DNA of 64,000 nt from Owenia fusiformis (GCA_903813345.2 CAIIXF020000006.1:8294989-8358988), one strand, 5' to 3'. Positions 36,330-51,500 are shown, counted from the stretch's first letter. The notes: generated by a model not told the origin, from the sequence alone. Numbers and translations: made by a program.

Positions 36330-36505
36330 TATCCCATAATGCATCATTTTATAGGAAATATCCCATGATGCAACATTTTACAGATTTGTATCCCATGATG
36401 CATCATTTTACAGGAAATATCCCATTCTGCAATATTTTACAGATTTTTCCCATGATGCAACATTTAACAGGAAGTGTCCCATGAAGCATCATTTTACTCA
36501 TAGTG
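36330..36505. repeat. ~30-bp tandem repeat, about 6 units, in the KIF21 3' flank
   Basis: Units read CCCATGATGCATCATTTTAC with GGAAATAT or AGATTTGTAT endings alternating. It starts about 55 bp beyond the KIF21 stop, so it probably lies in the 3' UTR. ATGATGCATCAT is self-complementary, so each unit could form a small stem in RNA. Confidence 0.8.
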
Positions 36506-36558
36506 TATGATGATGCTTCAATGCATCACATTTGTAAACCACTATGGTACTCATATGC

Positions 36559-39500
36559 TCATACATATACAGGTTCGCTGGAATCTGATTGGTTATCAGA
36601 GTTGTCCACATTATTTTTCTGTCGCCAAATTCCAACTGTACGGTCACTGAAATCAAAGGTAAGGAAGGTTAGTTAGGCACTCTACATGCAGGGTTAGATT
36701 GAACAGATTATAACGATCCTTCCAGTGTTAGATATAATGGAACAATGAAAATCGAATAAGATCATGTATCATATATTACCATAGCTCATGTTTCAGATAA
36801 CAATACCTTAAATGCTACAAATGTTTAGATGTATCAAATAACAGTAAATGAAGACAAAAACTTGTGTATTGAAAAAAAGAAGTCTTTGACAAAGAAACTG
36901 AAGGAAATATTTTCAAATCAAAAAAAAATGAAGTCAATCATGCTAAATCGATACAAGTGTAAATTTCCATCAAAGAAAGACAAAATGTGCATGCAAGGTA
37001 AAGAAAATAGTTTAGGGATAACTACAATTAATGTTGTAAATCTTCATAATGAAGGAAATAAAACAATACAATACAATACAATACAAGTTAGTAAATCAAA
37101 AGTGTCAACCAAAAAATCAGTATGAAGGAACTGAGGTTGAATTCATTTTTATTTTCCAATAAATTGCAATGGAAAATGATCATAAAATGGTTGTTACAAA
37201 ACTTATTGAAATCATTTATTAAGGTCTAAATTGTCATTAATAATTGATATGTAAGAAATCATGGTATATGAACTTAAAAAAATAAAATAAAAAATTATAA
37301 TTCCAAAATATGATGACATTAAAAGCTTCTAAAGGCAACATTGAAAGCTGTGGATATTGCAAATGAGATGTGCACTTGAATGATTCAGAATATATGTGAA
37401 ACAAAAATGTGAAATAAAATGTGAATATCAATACAGGGCATGCCAAACACATGCAGATAGTGTAGTGTAACAGTTGCATTGTTAGTGCAAACTTTGGATT
37501 TTGGTCCCTCAAGTATAATTCTTTGGACCCATCTTTTTGACTCATCCAAAATATGGAGGCTTATAAAAAGGCTATGAAGAAATACATGCACACTTTTCAC
37601 ATTATTCCAAAATAGACTTTGACTTGTTTCATTTCAAATCTGTCCTTGGTACATATTTGATATACATTGATATATATACATGTATCTTAATCAAGGTTTG
37701 CTCTATGCTATTGAGGTTTCTAGTTCTAAAAAAATTTAAATAAAAAAATACTTTTTTTCAACATTTGCTTTGGAGTTCAGATAGGCTCAATGTTTTCAAA
37801 GAACCCTAATGTCTCCTATTACTCAAGAATTAGAATTTTCTCTCTCTAATACAAGACTCTCTGTTAAGACAGTTTTAATGTTTTGAAGTAGAGATTTGTC
37901 CACTTTAAAACAAGACTTTCTCTCTGCTCTTTGAGCTTCTTGTTCTAATGTTGTAAGTGTTTGTATTCTCCTGGTCTTGATGGTTGTATGTGTTGTAATT
38001 GTTGTCAATGTTGTATGACCAGATCTTGATGCCACATTCACTATGTAAGCAAAGTGCAACATAAATACACAGCTAAAATACAACTGGAATGCACAGCTAT
38101 AATACAGATGGCTCATTAAAATTCAGCTAAAACATAGCTTGTTCATTAAAACACAGCTGAAATACAACTGAAATGCACAGCTATAATACAGCTGATTCAT
38201 TTATGCACAGCTGAAATACAGCTGGTTCATTAAAATTAAGCTTCAATATAGCTGGTTCATTCGTACACAGCTGTAAGACAACTGATTTATTAATACACAG
38301 CTGAAGTAGAGCTGGTTTATTAATATACAGCTGAAATACAGCTGTAACACTATCGAGTATTCAAATGGATGATATCAAGCTAATCTGCATCACAAAGAAG
38401 CGAAAATCAAATACATAATACAGAAAATGATTTGAAAATAAAAAGAGGAATATAAAATAATTTGATAGTAAGCAAATAATACTGCTATATATTTAAAAGG
38501 GAAACTTTTGTTGACATCAATCACATTTGAGTCATCCCAAATGTTTCACACTACATTCTACACATAATCAATATATTCAACTGCTATTTTAGACTGCATA
38601 CCCATTCTTCTCAACATGACTAACATTTTTAACTGATTATTTTTGTGATATTATGTATAATGGCCTTGTACAACCCTCCTACTTAATGCCTTACGTTTAG
38701 AATCTAGTGTGAAACATGAATTGATGCCCCACAGGCCTCTGACTTACTTTGATGCAGTGAATATGCAGCTTGAGTTGGTTGTTATAGCATTTATTGGGCT
38801 GGAATGTGCTTTGATCTCCCCTAGCTGATTGCAGTTGTCCACGCTCCATAACTTCAGCATGCCTCCACGACAGCCACTTAGAACTGAGGTACCTCCTGGC
38901 ATGAATGCCAGCCCACAGATCCAGTCTTTGTGGGCCCCATTGATGGACTGAAAATATTCAAGTTGTCATATAAGATGGTGTCAACAGTACCATTGATGGA
39001 CTTGAAAATATACAAGTTGTCATATAAGATGGTGTCAACAGTACCATTGATGGACTTGAAAATATACAAGTTGTCATATAAGATGGTGTCAACAGTACCA
39101 TTGATAGACTGAATAAAATACATAAGTTGTCAAATAAGATGGTGCCAACAGTACCATTGATGGATTAAAATACACGAGTTATCAAATAAGATGATACCAA
39201 CAGTACCATTGATGGATTGAAATACATAAGTTGTCAAATAAGATGATACCAACAGTACCATTGATGGATTGAAATACATAAGTTGTCAAATAAGATGATA
39301 CCAACAGTACCATTGATGGATTGAAATACATAAGTTGTCAAATAAGATGATACCAACAGTACCATTGATGGATTGAAATACATGAGTTATCAAATAAGAT
39401 GATACCAACAGTACCATTGTTGGACTGAAATACATAAGTTGTCAAATAAGATGATACCAACAGTACCATTGATGGATTGAAATACACGAGTTATCAAATA

Positions 39501-42500
39501 AGATGATACCAACAGTACCATTGATGGATTGAAATACATAAGTTGTCAAATAAGATGAAACCAACAGTACCATTGATGGATTGAAATACATAAGTTGTCA
39601 AATAAGATGATACCAACAGTACCATTGATGGATTGAAATACATGAGTTATCAAATAAGATGATACCAACAGTACCATTGATGGACTGAAATACATAAGTT
39701 GTCAAATAAGATGATACCAACAGTACCATTGATGGATTGAAATACATGAGTTATCAAATAAGATGATACCAATAGTACCATTGATGGACTGAAATACATA
39801 AGTTGTCAAGTAAGGTAGTGCCAACAGTACCATTGATAGACTCAAATACACAAGTTGTCAAAAAGGATGCTGCAATCAGTACCATTGATGGACTGAAAAT
39901 ACATGAGTTGTCAAATAAGATAGTGCCAACAGTAGCCCTGAGGGACTGAAATACATGAGTTGTCAAATAAGATAGTGCCAACAGTACCATTGATAGCCTC
40001 AAATACTCAAGTTGTCAAATAAGATAGTGCCAACAGTACCCCTGAGGGACTGAAAATACAGTTATCATATGCAATGTTTTCTGCATTATCTTCATAAACT
40101 CCTTCAAGAATGGTGTTGCAAGATGATGAAGGAGATGTTGATCTTTTAAGACATTATATTTTCTATAATGTATCTCTCCCCAAGTCATTCGATACAAACC
40201 AAAAAATTCCAGAAATATCCCAATTTCCAGATTTAATTTAGACTGACAAATTCGATCACCTCACTTGGGAGATGAACAAGGGACTGTAAGAATAAATAAT
40301 TATATCAGCAGAGAAGTAAAGAATTGTGCTCAAGTTTAGATGAGGACATCAGATTATAATTTCAATGAGATGTTTTATGAAATGCTGGATGGCATTTACA
40401 GTACAGATCTATGAAAAACAAGACAGACGGAATGCTCATCTAAAAATGTCACATGGCACCAGAGTTCTAGAATTAAAATATTTATAACATTAACTCTAAG
40501 AGGGACATCAAGGGATTTTTTCACTCTGACAAAAATAAATAAAAGGAAGACCAACAAAATGAAATCCAAGAAAGAATCAAAATGGGAAGCAAGTATAAAA
40601 TATATTGCCACCATGGGGATTTGAACCACAGACCTTGAAAATTTTTATTGCATCAGGAAATATCCGTATAGGTAAGGAAACAATGTTATTTGATAGACTG
40701 GGATACCAACAATTATTTGAAAGTGATGCTCAACAAAATGCTGGATGGCATCAGGGGACTTAATAGATTCATGATCTGATTCTATGATCAGGTCAATGTA
40801 AATAAACTGCTTAGTTTAGGAGGGCGAAGTAACCCCTTAATTTGGCCAGCACAAGGTCACCACGGAAAAAACAGTGTTATATTATCAAAAATATATTATT
40901 TCAATTAACTTGAAAAATCAATTAGTGAAGTATTATAATCCATTTCTTAATGTTCAAGATTAGGTTAAAACAATTCAATGAGGAATAAATGCAAATATGA
41001 AAATCTGTTCCAGGCACTCCAGTGCCGCCATCTTTCAATAATGAAAGAACTTTTGTTAATACCATAATAAATAAACCTTGAAGTACTATTGTGTAAAATG
41101 CGAAAACAACTATCTTTCATTTCTCTCACCTTCTAAATTCTACAAGAACATTTCTTATATTTCTTATAACAAAAAAATAAACAAACTAAAAATGACAAGC
41201 AAAAAATAAAATTGTCCTTTTAAAAAAGTGCCACCATGGGGATTTGAACCACAGACCTTATGAAATTATATTGCATCAGAAAATATCCATAAAGATAACA
41301 ATGTTAATTGACAGACAGGGACACCAAATAATTATTTGAGAGTGAAGCTTAGCAAAATGCTGGATGGCATCAGGGGACTAGGGTTTCATCATCTGATCCT
41401 AAGATCAGATCAATGAGGATAAACTTTAGCAGAGTTATATGTGGCGAAGTAACCCCTTAATTTGGCCAGCACAGATCTTTCTTGAAAATATGCCTTGTTA
41501 TGTTATGGAAATATTTTCAGTTTCAAATTGACTTGAACATGGACAAGATTATTTAGAAGTGTATTATCCGCTATATAATGTATAATTTAAGTTGTTTAAA
41601 TGATGGGATTATCATTACACACAGGATACATGCAAGTATGAAATTGTTCCAAGGCACTATGGTGCTGCCATCTTTCAATGATGAAAGAACCTGCTCACCA
41701 TATACAATCAATAACTTTATGCCACATATATTGAATAGAATTGTTTTTCCATTTCCCTCACCTGCTTCAGGGACTGATCACTAAGGTCCCACTTCTTTAT
41801 ACATGTGTCCCTAGAGCCACTAAATAACAGGTCCCCTGATAGAGCAAGTGATTGGATACCATCATAGTGGGGTGGTTCCAGGTTGTATTTAGGCCCCAAC
41901 ACTCCGACTGAGTTCTCTTGCACATCAAACACCTAGAAAGTTAAAATATGACTCAGCAAAACTGCAGAAATATATTTTGAGGTGCTATGTCAACCTTTGT
42001 ACTGAAAGAACACTATAAATTATGACTGAGTGTCTCACAAAGAAAACCTTGGAACATAGAGAATTTATAGTTGTAACCAAAAGTGGTTTGTTTGTAGTAG
42101 TATTAATTATCATTAATCCCAGAAGGCATCCAGTGTAACCAAAAGTGGCTAATGTTTGTAGTAGTTGTAAATCATAAATAATGTGTTCAAAGTACTATTC
42201 ATGTTCAGGTTTTAATGAATTGTTACATCCCTGATTCAACAGAACAAGTAGTATATTATGTAATTGATTTAATGATATATATAGTGAAAACTATGCTCTG
42301 CCTCTTATGTGTTGATCATGAGAGCCAGACCACAGAACTGAAGTAATATATATATTGAGACACACTTTTTAGCCACTAAAGCAATGACGTCAGCAGACAG
42401 CATGTACATACATGGAACTACAAATGCAAGAAAGTGCTACAATAGTGACGTTTAGAGCCCGTTGCTATGGTAACTCTCTGACAGCATCAGTTTACCTTTA

Positions 42501-45500
42501 TATAGTGAACTATAGAGCCTGTTACTATGTTTTCTCTATATAAATGAGTTTACCTTTATATAGTGATCTTTAGATCCAGTAACTATGGTAAGTGCATCAT
42601 CGTTAGTCTCTTGCCCAACCTCGAGTACCATCACTGCAGCTTGGTGGCCACCTGTTAACTTGCCTACTGCCATGAACCTTCAATCAAAATATTTAAATGT
42701 TTAATATAATCATATGGCATCAATATGATCCAATGTATTATATATAAAAAACACCACAACTTATTATCACATGTTATATAATTTTAAGATAATTTCTTCT
42801 GAACCAACCCAAAATCTTTGACCGTATCATGCTTTGCTATAGTGACTCTATGACAGCATCAGTTTATCTTTATATAGTTTACCTTTATATCTATTTTCTT
42901 TTGACTCTTCATTGTAGTCTTAAAATAGATAGACCCTCATCAATTTGTCTTATAAGTGAGCTCTAATTTTACGCTATATTACATGTCTATGGTTGTCTCT
43001 AAATAAGGTGTTTCTTACTTTCTGAGGTCCCAAATGCGGACTGTGTTACTAGCAGCAGAGTACATGACAGATCCACCAGGGGCAAGAGAAATGTCATTAA
43101 TCGTAGTCTCCCCAGGGGGTAGGGACACCAAACGTGATACTCCATCAGTAACATTCATCTGCCCACTTTGAGTTAATCCGGATGAACTAAAATACAAATA
43201 TCAACGATATACATGAATTGTAAATGAAAATACATGCTGCATATAGGGGATATACTGTGAGGTTTTAGATATGGGATTTATCTAGAGAGAAGTTGCATAG
43301 ACCTGTGTCATGTAATGTTTTTATATCCTTGCTGACACATTGTTCTAAAACAGAGACAAAATAATGCAAGAACCCTCAAGCCCAAAACTGGTCTAAAAAC
43401 ACAACAGGGGTTTAGACTTCAAGTTAATTCTTCCTTTTTAAGCAAAGTAAAAGGTGAATAGATCTATTTAGTGCATCTTAAGTATATTGTTAAAAAGTAC
43501 AATACCTTAAAGTTTTTATGCATTTTGATGAGCCTGCTCTGATGTCCCACAGATATATATAGGATGTTGAGACTGTATAAAGTATGTTGTTTTCCTCACT
43601 AAAGCGAACAGCTATCACATTGTTAGGGTGGGGCCCATATGTGTCCAAATCTTGACCAGTATTTAAATCCCAAACTTTGGCATTGCGATCTGCAAAATTA
43701 TAAGAGATATTTTAAATTCTGCTTTCTCTTGTCTATTCTCAGAAATTCTGACATAGTTTTTAAGAATATGAATGTTTGCGAAGTGATTCAGTTGTCATGG
43801 TATTACAACAATGAACAGAAAATGAATTGAAACTTGAAGAATTCCAAGTGAAATTGAATTAATCTTATTCAAGATAAGTTGGGAATAAACAATACTTTGT
43901 TCATCTTTATTGAAAGGATTTCTACTTGCCTTTACTACTGCTGAACATGTGTGTATCTGTAGCAAATACAGATAACACTGCTTTTGTATGGCCCTCTGCT
44001 ACATGGGTGCATACCAGGGGGCTGGTCTTGAAATTGGCCTTATTATTATATGGTGCAATAACACCCCTAGGGAAACAGTCAAAATGAATATGCAGTGTAA
44101 ATATCAGATTGTAGTTCATAGTTTTCTAACCACTTGCAACTTGAAATGGTACAAATTGTTCCATAGAATTAGAAATCACATTGTATTGTCTAAAAATGAT
44201 GTTCATCAAATTCATTATGGTTCTATTCATTCTTTAAATATGTGTAAAAATACACCCAATATTATTTACATTATTGAAAGTATGATATATGAATTTCCAC
44301 CATACCTGTTAACTTTAGGGGAACTTGGTCCAGAATGTGTAAGTCTGGAGAAAACATTGTCCTCTCGCTTTCGTGAGGTCATTGGGGACCCCATAGGAGA
44401 CTCATCGGGAGTACTGTCTCTGTAAATACAAATAAATCATTGCTATCTTTGTAATCAATAATTAGGGACTAGTTTTTCATATGATTCTAATGTATGGAAG
44501 GATGAAAAGACAGATGAATGGATAGTTGATGTTTCATAGACTCGCCGTTTGAGCCAAAACAGGATTTCTTCCAAATCATCATGATGTCATAATGTGACAA
44601 AACAATGGTTAAAATATATTCAAACTTCCAATCATGCAAATATAAAAACTATAAACTATGAATAGATGAATTTTTAAAATTGGCAAATGTTGGTTTGTCA
44701 TGAATTGTTACCATGGGGAATTTATTTCCCATAATAAATTCTGACTCAAAAGAGGGCACTGACACATATTGAAACAAATTAAGGTAGGCAAAGTTGAATG
44801 AACCCAAATGTCATGTAACATGAAAAGCTAAATTCGTTAAGTTGGGCATGATGAAATAAATCTTAATCATACAGAATTTTCATTGTACCTTACCACTTTA
44901 ATAAATGTAGCATTTCATGTTACATGACACTGGGATTCATTCTACAGATATATTATTTCACTGAAGAATAATAATGACCTCTTGATGGAACAATCATGTA
45001 ATGGGTGTTGTTTTTATATTTCAAACAAATACTGTATGTTCTTAAAGAGAACCATATTCCAATACTCTCTCATTGAATACATATCCTTATCCATAACAAG
45101 ATCAAATCCCTGAGATCATATGTTCACTCCTGACCTGGGAAACAATACTCAGACATCCTTGACCATAAATGGGATCATCCAAAGTGTTATCCACATGGCA
45201 CTTATAACAATACAAATACCTTTATCACACAACCAGTTACATAAGAATTTACAATAGAGACTTACAGATTGGTAATGGAATAAGTGTTATGATTTGAAGG
45301 AATTAAATTAAGGAATATGGGTCAAGAGACTTATTGAGGAATTTTGGAAAAACAAATTCTTACAAATAAGTTATTTCTAAGATTGGCATTGCTTTATATT
45401 TGTTTAAATCACATTATTTTTATAAAAATTATTTTAAACTGGGTAAATAAAAACAAATTACTGTAAATGACCAAGTTTTCATATACTTCCACAACTCTTA

Positions 45501-48500
45501 TATTTAATATACAGTATATTAAATGGAAATTGAATTAAATATTTATGAGGGTTAGGAGGTCCGTGTATGGATTGGATTACTGTGCACGACATAAAGAAAA
45601 CAGCCAACAATGGACCCGAATTGCTAAATACCCAAATATGGGAGATTACCGTTGAGTTGAAATAACAAAATGGCAGGACACATGATTTCTAAAATGTATG
45701 TCTGCGTGATAATTGAAATGTTTCCAGAATGTAAAGAAACATCAAAATATCAACCTTTCAAACATTGACTATCGGATATAAACAACATAACAAGGTGAGT
45801 TGAAATTTTCAAGTACATTTTCTAAATACTTCAATAGGTCTTGTATTGTCTCATGGTTAAGAATGTTTTTAAAGAAATGAAGTCTGAAGTGCAAAAACAC
45901 AGACAGAATTGTATTCATAACATAAAGAACAATCAACAATTCTATTATTTGAGTGAAAAACATAATATGAATTTCTTTTGGAAGAGGGAGAAAGCACAAA
46001 ACCAGAAGGGTACAATGTAAGTAGGATTTGAAGTAGGATTTTGTTTCTTTTGACACTTTTAGCAGTGTATAGTAAGTTTAGGAACCAAAAATAGTGATTT
46101 CATTGGCTATTTGCAACTGGGATATGAACATGATATGTTTACATTAATTAACAGTCTAGCTAAAGGGAGTCAAGTCAAAATTGTAGACCATTATATCATA
46201 TTAGAATAATAAAATGAAAGAAGTCTTTTTGGCTAGTGTAAGGACATTAACTAGCTTTATCCATTAGATATCCTACCCATTAGATATCCTACCTCTTCAG
46301 TAAAGTACAAGGTATATATAGAAAGTTAATGAAAGCGCAGAATAATTTCTGCATTAAGTGCTGATGTGAAAAAGTCAGTCCACCCTTGTGGGGATTGAAC
46401 CCATGACCCCTCGCTTTTCCGAAACAACAAGAAAATATAATGACAATCAATTACATTGGAATTGTACTCTAGGCAAGAAATGCAATTACTGCAATTCATC
46501 AATTTCTTAATTCTTAATCACAAGAGTAAACCAGATATTTGAATCAATCTATACATTAACTTTATAAAAGAGACCAAAATTCCAATCGATCAGGTTTTTG
46601 TCCATCTCCTCAAGTTCATTAATATTTATTTGATTAACCGTTACATTGTTAGGGTATCGGTTGTGTTGTTAGGGACACTAAGACATAGGTCACAAACCCA
46701 TCTTATGTTAAACTGTTTATACATACCTTTTGCATTTATTATGGTAACAGTATTAATGAATCATTATTTTCTACATATATTTGAGATATTTTACAAATAC
46801 ACAAAAATCTTATTTAAAGGCCCCATATAAAGTTTAAACCACTTTGGCTTATATTGAAGTCTTACCCAATGTTATCAAAGTGTGATATGTGAAACTTTTT
46901 TTTTAAATTTCAAAAATTTCATAAATAAGCGAGAAATGAACTTATCAGTGCATGAAAATGGTTCTGAGAAAAATGCATTTCAAAATTTTAGTTCTCATAG
47001 AAACCAATGGTACAATGATATCTAAAACATAATTTATTCTTCCTTTTAACCTGGTTAGACAATCAACATTGGTTTTTTATGAAAGTCTAGCATATCTAGA
47101 AAAGATTGACATCGAAAAAAAAATTTCAATTTATTTCAAAAAGTTTTTGGTACCTTAGTGACATCACTAATGTTTCAAAATATTTTTGATATGCTAAAAC
47201 ATTGAAGTGGCCCATTAAATATGGCATTTTATTATTGAAATAGTGTGTCCTTTGTTCAATCTTTGCATTGGTGTTAAAAAGATAATCTTTTTTGAAATGC
47301 ATTAAGAAATATTTGATGATTAAGAAATTTCAATATTTGAGAAATAAAATGCTCACAACTTTTTTTCCAAAAAATTTTTTTTGTTCAAAAATCTCTAAAA
47401 TCACTTTTTAAGTCCTGACAAATAGTAAATGAATGATACAAAAATATTTTCAAACTATAGACGGGGACTTTAAATATTTATTTGAGATAAATATGGCCCT
47501 TTCTTAATTTTTGTTGATTAGGATTTATGTATTTGGTCCACATTCTTCAAAATGGCATTTTTGTTAGCACTTTTGCTATGACATTCAGCGATACAATCAG
47601 ATTCAATCTTCAAATATAATAGTAACTATAACAGACCAGTATGTTAAGAAATTCTATTATAATCAGTTACTAAAATGTTATTTTTTGAATTGAATGAATT
47701 ACAAGAAACATTTCAAATAGTATGAGCTAAGCTTTTATTAAATTTACATATCAATATAGTACTTACTGGTTCTTAAAACTGAATCAACATATCGTGAAAA
47801 TGTCTCATTTTTCTATAATCATTGAAATACTTAGGTCTCCAAAATTAAATATTAAAACAGGTTTTGGGAGCTTACTTCACCTGATCTTGAGAGTTACCAG
47901 TTATTTGATACATAATAACTGTAAATATGTATATTGGTAGGGTTATAGAAACCACTTTGGCACTTTGAAGTCCCCAGTCTCCCCTACTATAATGTTATGA
48001 AGCAAAGCTCATATATAGCATATCAGGAAAGTATAACATGCTTTACTAAATATGGTATAGCAGTGAAAAAATAAGAAAAGGAAGAAGTAGAGAGTGATAA
48101 AGACCTCATACATGTATATGAATGGAACACATTTTATGGTACCCAAAGTGATCTACTTTAACAGTTTTTACTGGTGTATGGGTTAAACCACTTTAATTAA
48201 TTAATTTAAATTGATTGGAATATCAAATCTGAATTTTATGGTATAAGTGAAATAGAACAAGCTAAGTCTTAATCATAAAAGAACAAAACTTCCTTTCACT
48301 TTAACATTATCAGATGTACAATGTTTTAAATATATCAGTCATAGAAATCTACATGAAGACAAGGTCATTGTTCGATAGAAGTAAAGGTTATTTCCTTCTC
48401 TTGTTTCAAATCAATAAGAAGTATTTTAAGAAACAAAGAACTGACTAAATCCATTTCGTAAAGGTTATATATAAACACCTAGAAGAAAGTATAAAGAATG

Positions 48501-51500
48501 TTAATATGATAGAGCTTTTGTTATTAACTCTGAAATAATTTAATTTATATTGATATATAATATACCTGGGGATACGACTGTTTTAAAACCTTCATTCTTA
48601 TATTCAGTCATATCCTGAAACAATATCCTTCAGGTATTTTAAGTTACAGTACATAAGTTTTAATGAATTGATCTTTTAGATCATGTGATAGGCCCATGCC
48701 CATAGGGAGCAACATTATATAGACATAGCTTTGGAAACAGTGTATATGGGAACATAACATAGAGTATTAATGAGGAACTTGAGTGCTAATATTGAAGTTT
48801 TTCAGTAAATACTGTAGGAAACAATCACATAGATATATGGCTGATGGAGTAGAATTTTTATTAATCATTTTATATTGCCTTTTTCAGAAGACGAAACCAA
48901 CAAATATATGCTCAGAACAGACAAGATAACAAGGATTTTGAAAAATAGGATAAAGCTCACGAAAAGCTAAACTGAATTAAGACAATTGGAACAATTTATG
49001 ATTAGACATATATGATAAAGAGAAAATGAAACAACATATTAAGTTGAAATCCACGATTCAAATTAATACCAGATGAAACATAATGGACGACAAAAAGTGA
49101 TGACATCACAGCAAAAATTGATGATGTCAGGGGAATCTAGAGGTTCTCTAGATATGATTCTAGAAGATGAAGAAGAACTTTCAAAATTACTGAGAGGTCC
49201 AAACAAATCTATACATAAGTTGCCAGCTAACATGTCAATCACAGATAGGTAATTTATTTATGATTTTATTTTTTTTTTAATCATTAATGTAATTCATTTA
49301 TGATACCTTATTAGTTATTTAGATTATTGCTTGGTGTTGCCATGGCAAAATAAAAGGAACACAAGCATATCTCAAAATATAAGCCTCCCATCGAGTCTCT
49401 GCCTGCTCTTCTCCCTCTCTCATTAATACAAGGACTTTATACAGATCTACCCTCTCCCAAACTAAGCCAAGCCATCGTTAATCATTTCTGACAGCCCATT
49501 AAAAGATTTTTTACATAAGAGGTTTTGGAGTTTTGAGTGATGTCATATCTAACAATGACAACACAATTCAAAGAAGGGAAACAATATAAAACCTTTATTC
49601 ATAAAAATATCATGACAGAACCCATTCATGCTAAAATAACTGTTAGCTATAAATATTAAATCACAGAGACATGAAACTGCGAAGTACCAATTCAATTTAT
49701 CTTGCAGAACAAGGCAGTATATTAGTTAGTTCAACAACTAGTGCCTCATGTCTGGCTGGAAATAGCTTGTAATGTTGTATCATATGTGAATTATTGATAG
49801 CATTTTCCTCAATTGCTTAATTAATTACTCAAATATTACTGATTTTGATTTATTCAGACTATTGCCTGGTCATTCTATCTGAATGCATATAACATTTTCA
49901 TCAATATTGACAAAACTTTTTCAATTATTTAAATATTTGTTCAAAAATAGACATCAAAGAGTATTATTTCTTTATTAAACACTTGGGTTAACCTGGGCTC
50001 ATTAATTAGAACTCCATTCTCTGACTAAAACGGATCACTTAGGATTGTTTTCTTGTACCCTGGGATAATAACTAAGTGCACTACCCTCTAACTTCAATTC
50101 ATCATTTTACAATTTCGTGTTCAACCAATCAGAGAGAATTACATAGTCAGGCTTATACTACATGTTTATATGTTGTTTAAACATTCATTTTGACATTGCC
50201 ATGGTTATAAGCAATGGCAGGTTCTGATTGGCTCAAAGAAGTGCAGAAATATAAAATCAGAGTATGAGCTGAGACAAAGATTATCATTCTTGCAAAGGGT
50301 CCTTTAATTCTTAATATGACCATATATGGAAATAACCATGGAAATTACCATGGTTATAATTTGTTGCTGGCTTTGGTTGATTTGGGGAGTTGAGAAGTTT
50401 ATCTATTGTTTTACGAGTTTAAGACAACACCGTAGCAAGAATGTATTTGATATGACTATTACAGAATATTAGGATATCATTGCTTTCTGTTATACTAAAC
50501 CACCACCACTACAACCCTAGATAACCATTCTACCTTTATTCACTATAATCCTCTCAATAATTCTTATTTCAAAATAATTGTTTTTGGATATTAATCAAAT
50601 ATTCCAAAAGTACTTAACTTAGTAAGAATAACATGTCAAACTTCAGAAATCTGAGACATTGATTTTTGAGTACATTAGGTAAATTTGAAGTCATGTAAGT
50701 GTTATGTAAATAAATACTTGAAGGATTTCGCAGAAAATCATGCTTAACGTCAAATTCTTAAAAATTTGATTGACAATGTTCAAATAGTTGCCTATCATAA
50801 AACTTTTGTTGAAAAATGAGATCTGCTTCTTTCCCCTATAGCCTTACTAATTACACATTCATCAACAGCCTATATATCATTTTAAAGCTCAAAGTACAGG
50901 ACATTGAAATATCCTGTAGGGAATGTGATTTACTGATATATTGACAAGGCTTTCACGCTAAATTATTATTTGTAACAAATATCACTAATTCACTGTAATC
51001 AGAAATCAACCCTGATTCAGAGAATTCTGGTAACTATGGCAACCAATTAGACCTTCAATAGGTTATAATAAACATCACCTTTGCAATTCTCTAAGAATAA
51101 TATCACTAGTGAATGTTCTACTCCTAGAAAGTGAGAGGAGGTGATTTCTAAGTATTGCAATCAAATAAGTACTGTTACTTGAGAATCTAATACCAGTTTG
51201 GGCATAGAAAATTGCAGTGATTTACATAACACATGAAAAACAACTAAATTATTTATTATGTGATGGTTACTTGGTGGTATATAGCAGTTATTAATTTGGA
51301 AATAAATCAACAATTCTGGATTCTGACTTGTTAGAAACAAAAGGGAGTCGAGTATCTAGGTGATTTGTAAGTATATTTCAAGAACTATTTTATGAACATG
51401 TAAAAGAACTTTTAATCCTTGAACTATTTTATTTTAGGTTAAGTGGATCTATTGTCAATAAACATGATTAAAATGCGTTAAAAGTATTGTTATTTTATCA

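Noticed and set aside
36829-37125. 98-residue Lys-rich plus-strand frame
   Set aside because: Low-complexity AT-rich translation within a KIF21 intron, with no splice sites or similarity.
38878-40002. Open frames with repeated [17 protein letters not shown] peptides
   Set aside because: They are translations of the 52-bp minisatellite next to a KIF21 exon, on both strands.
40600-40640. tRNA gene suggested by GGTTCAAATCC (minus strand)
   Set aside because: Only a B-box-like word is present; no A box, cloverleaf or acceptor stem was found. The same holds at about 46390-46410.
48566-48614. A 49-bp minus-strand segment bounded by CAG and GT, reading [16 protein letters not shown], as a KIF21 micro-exon
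   Set aside because: Inserting it between exons 60876 and 44419 breaks the frame (49 is not a multiple of three and the phase-2 join gives a stop), while the direct join fits.
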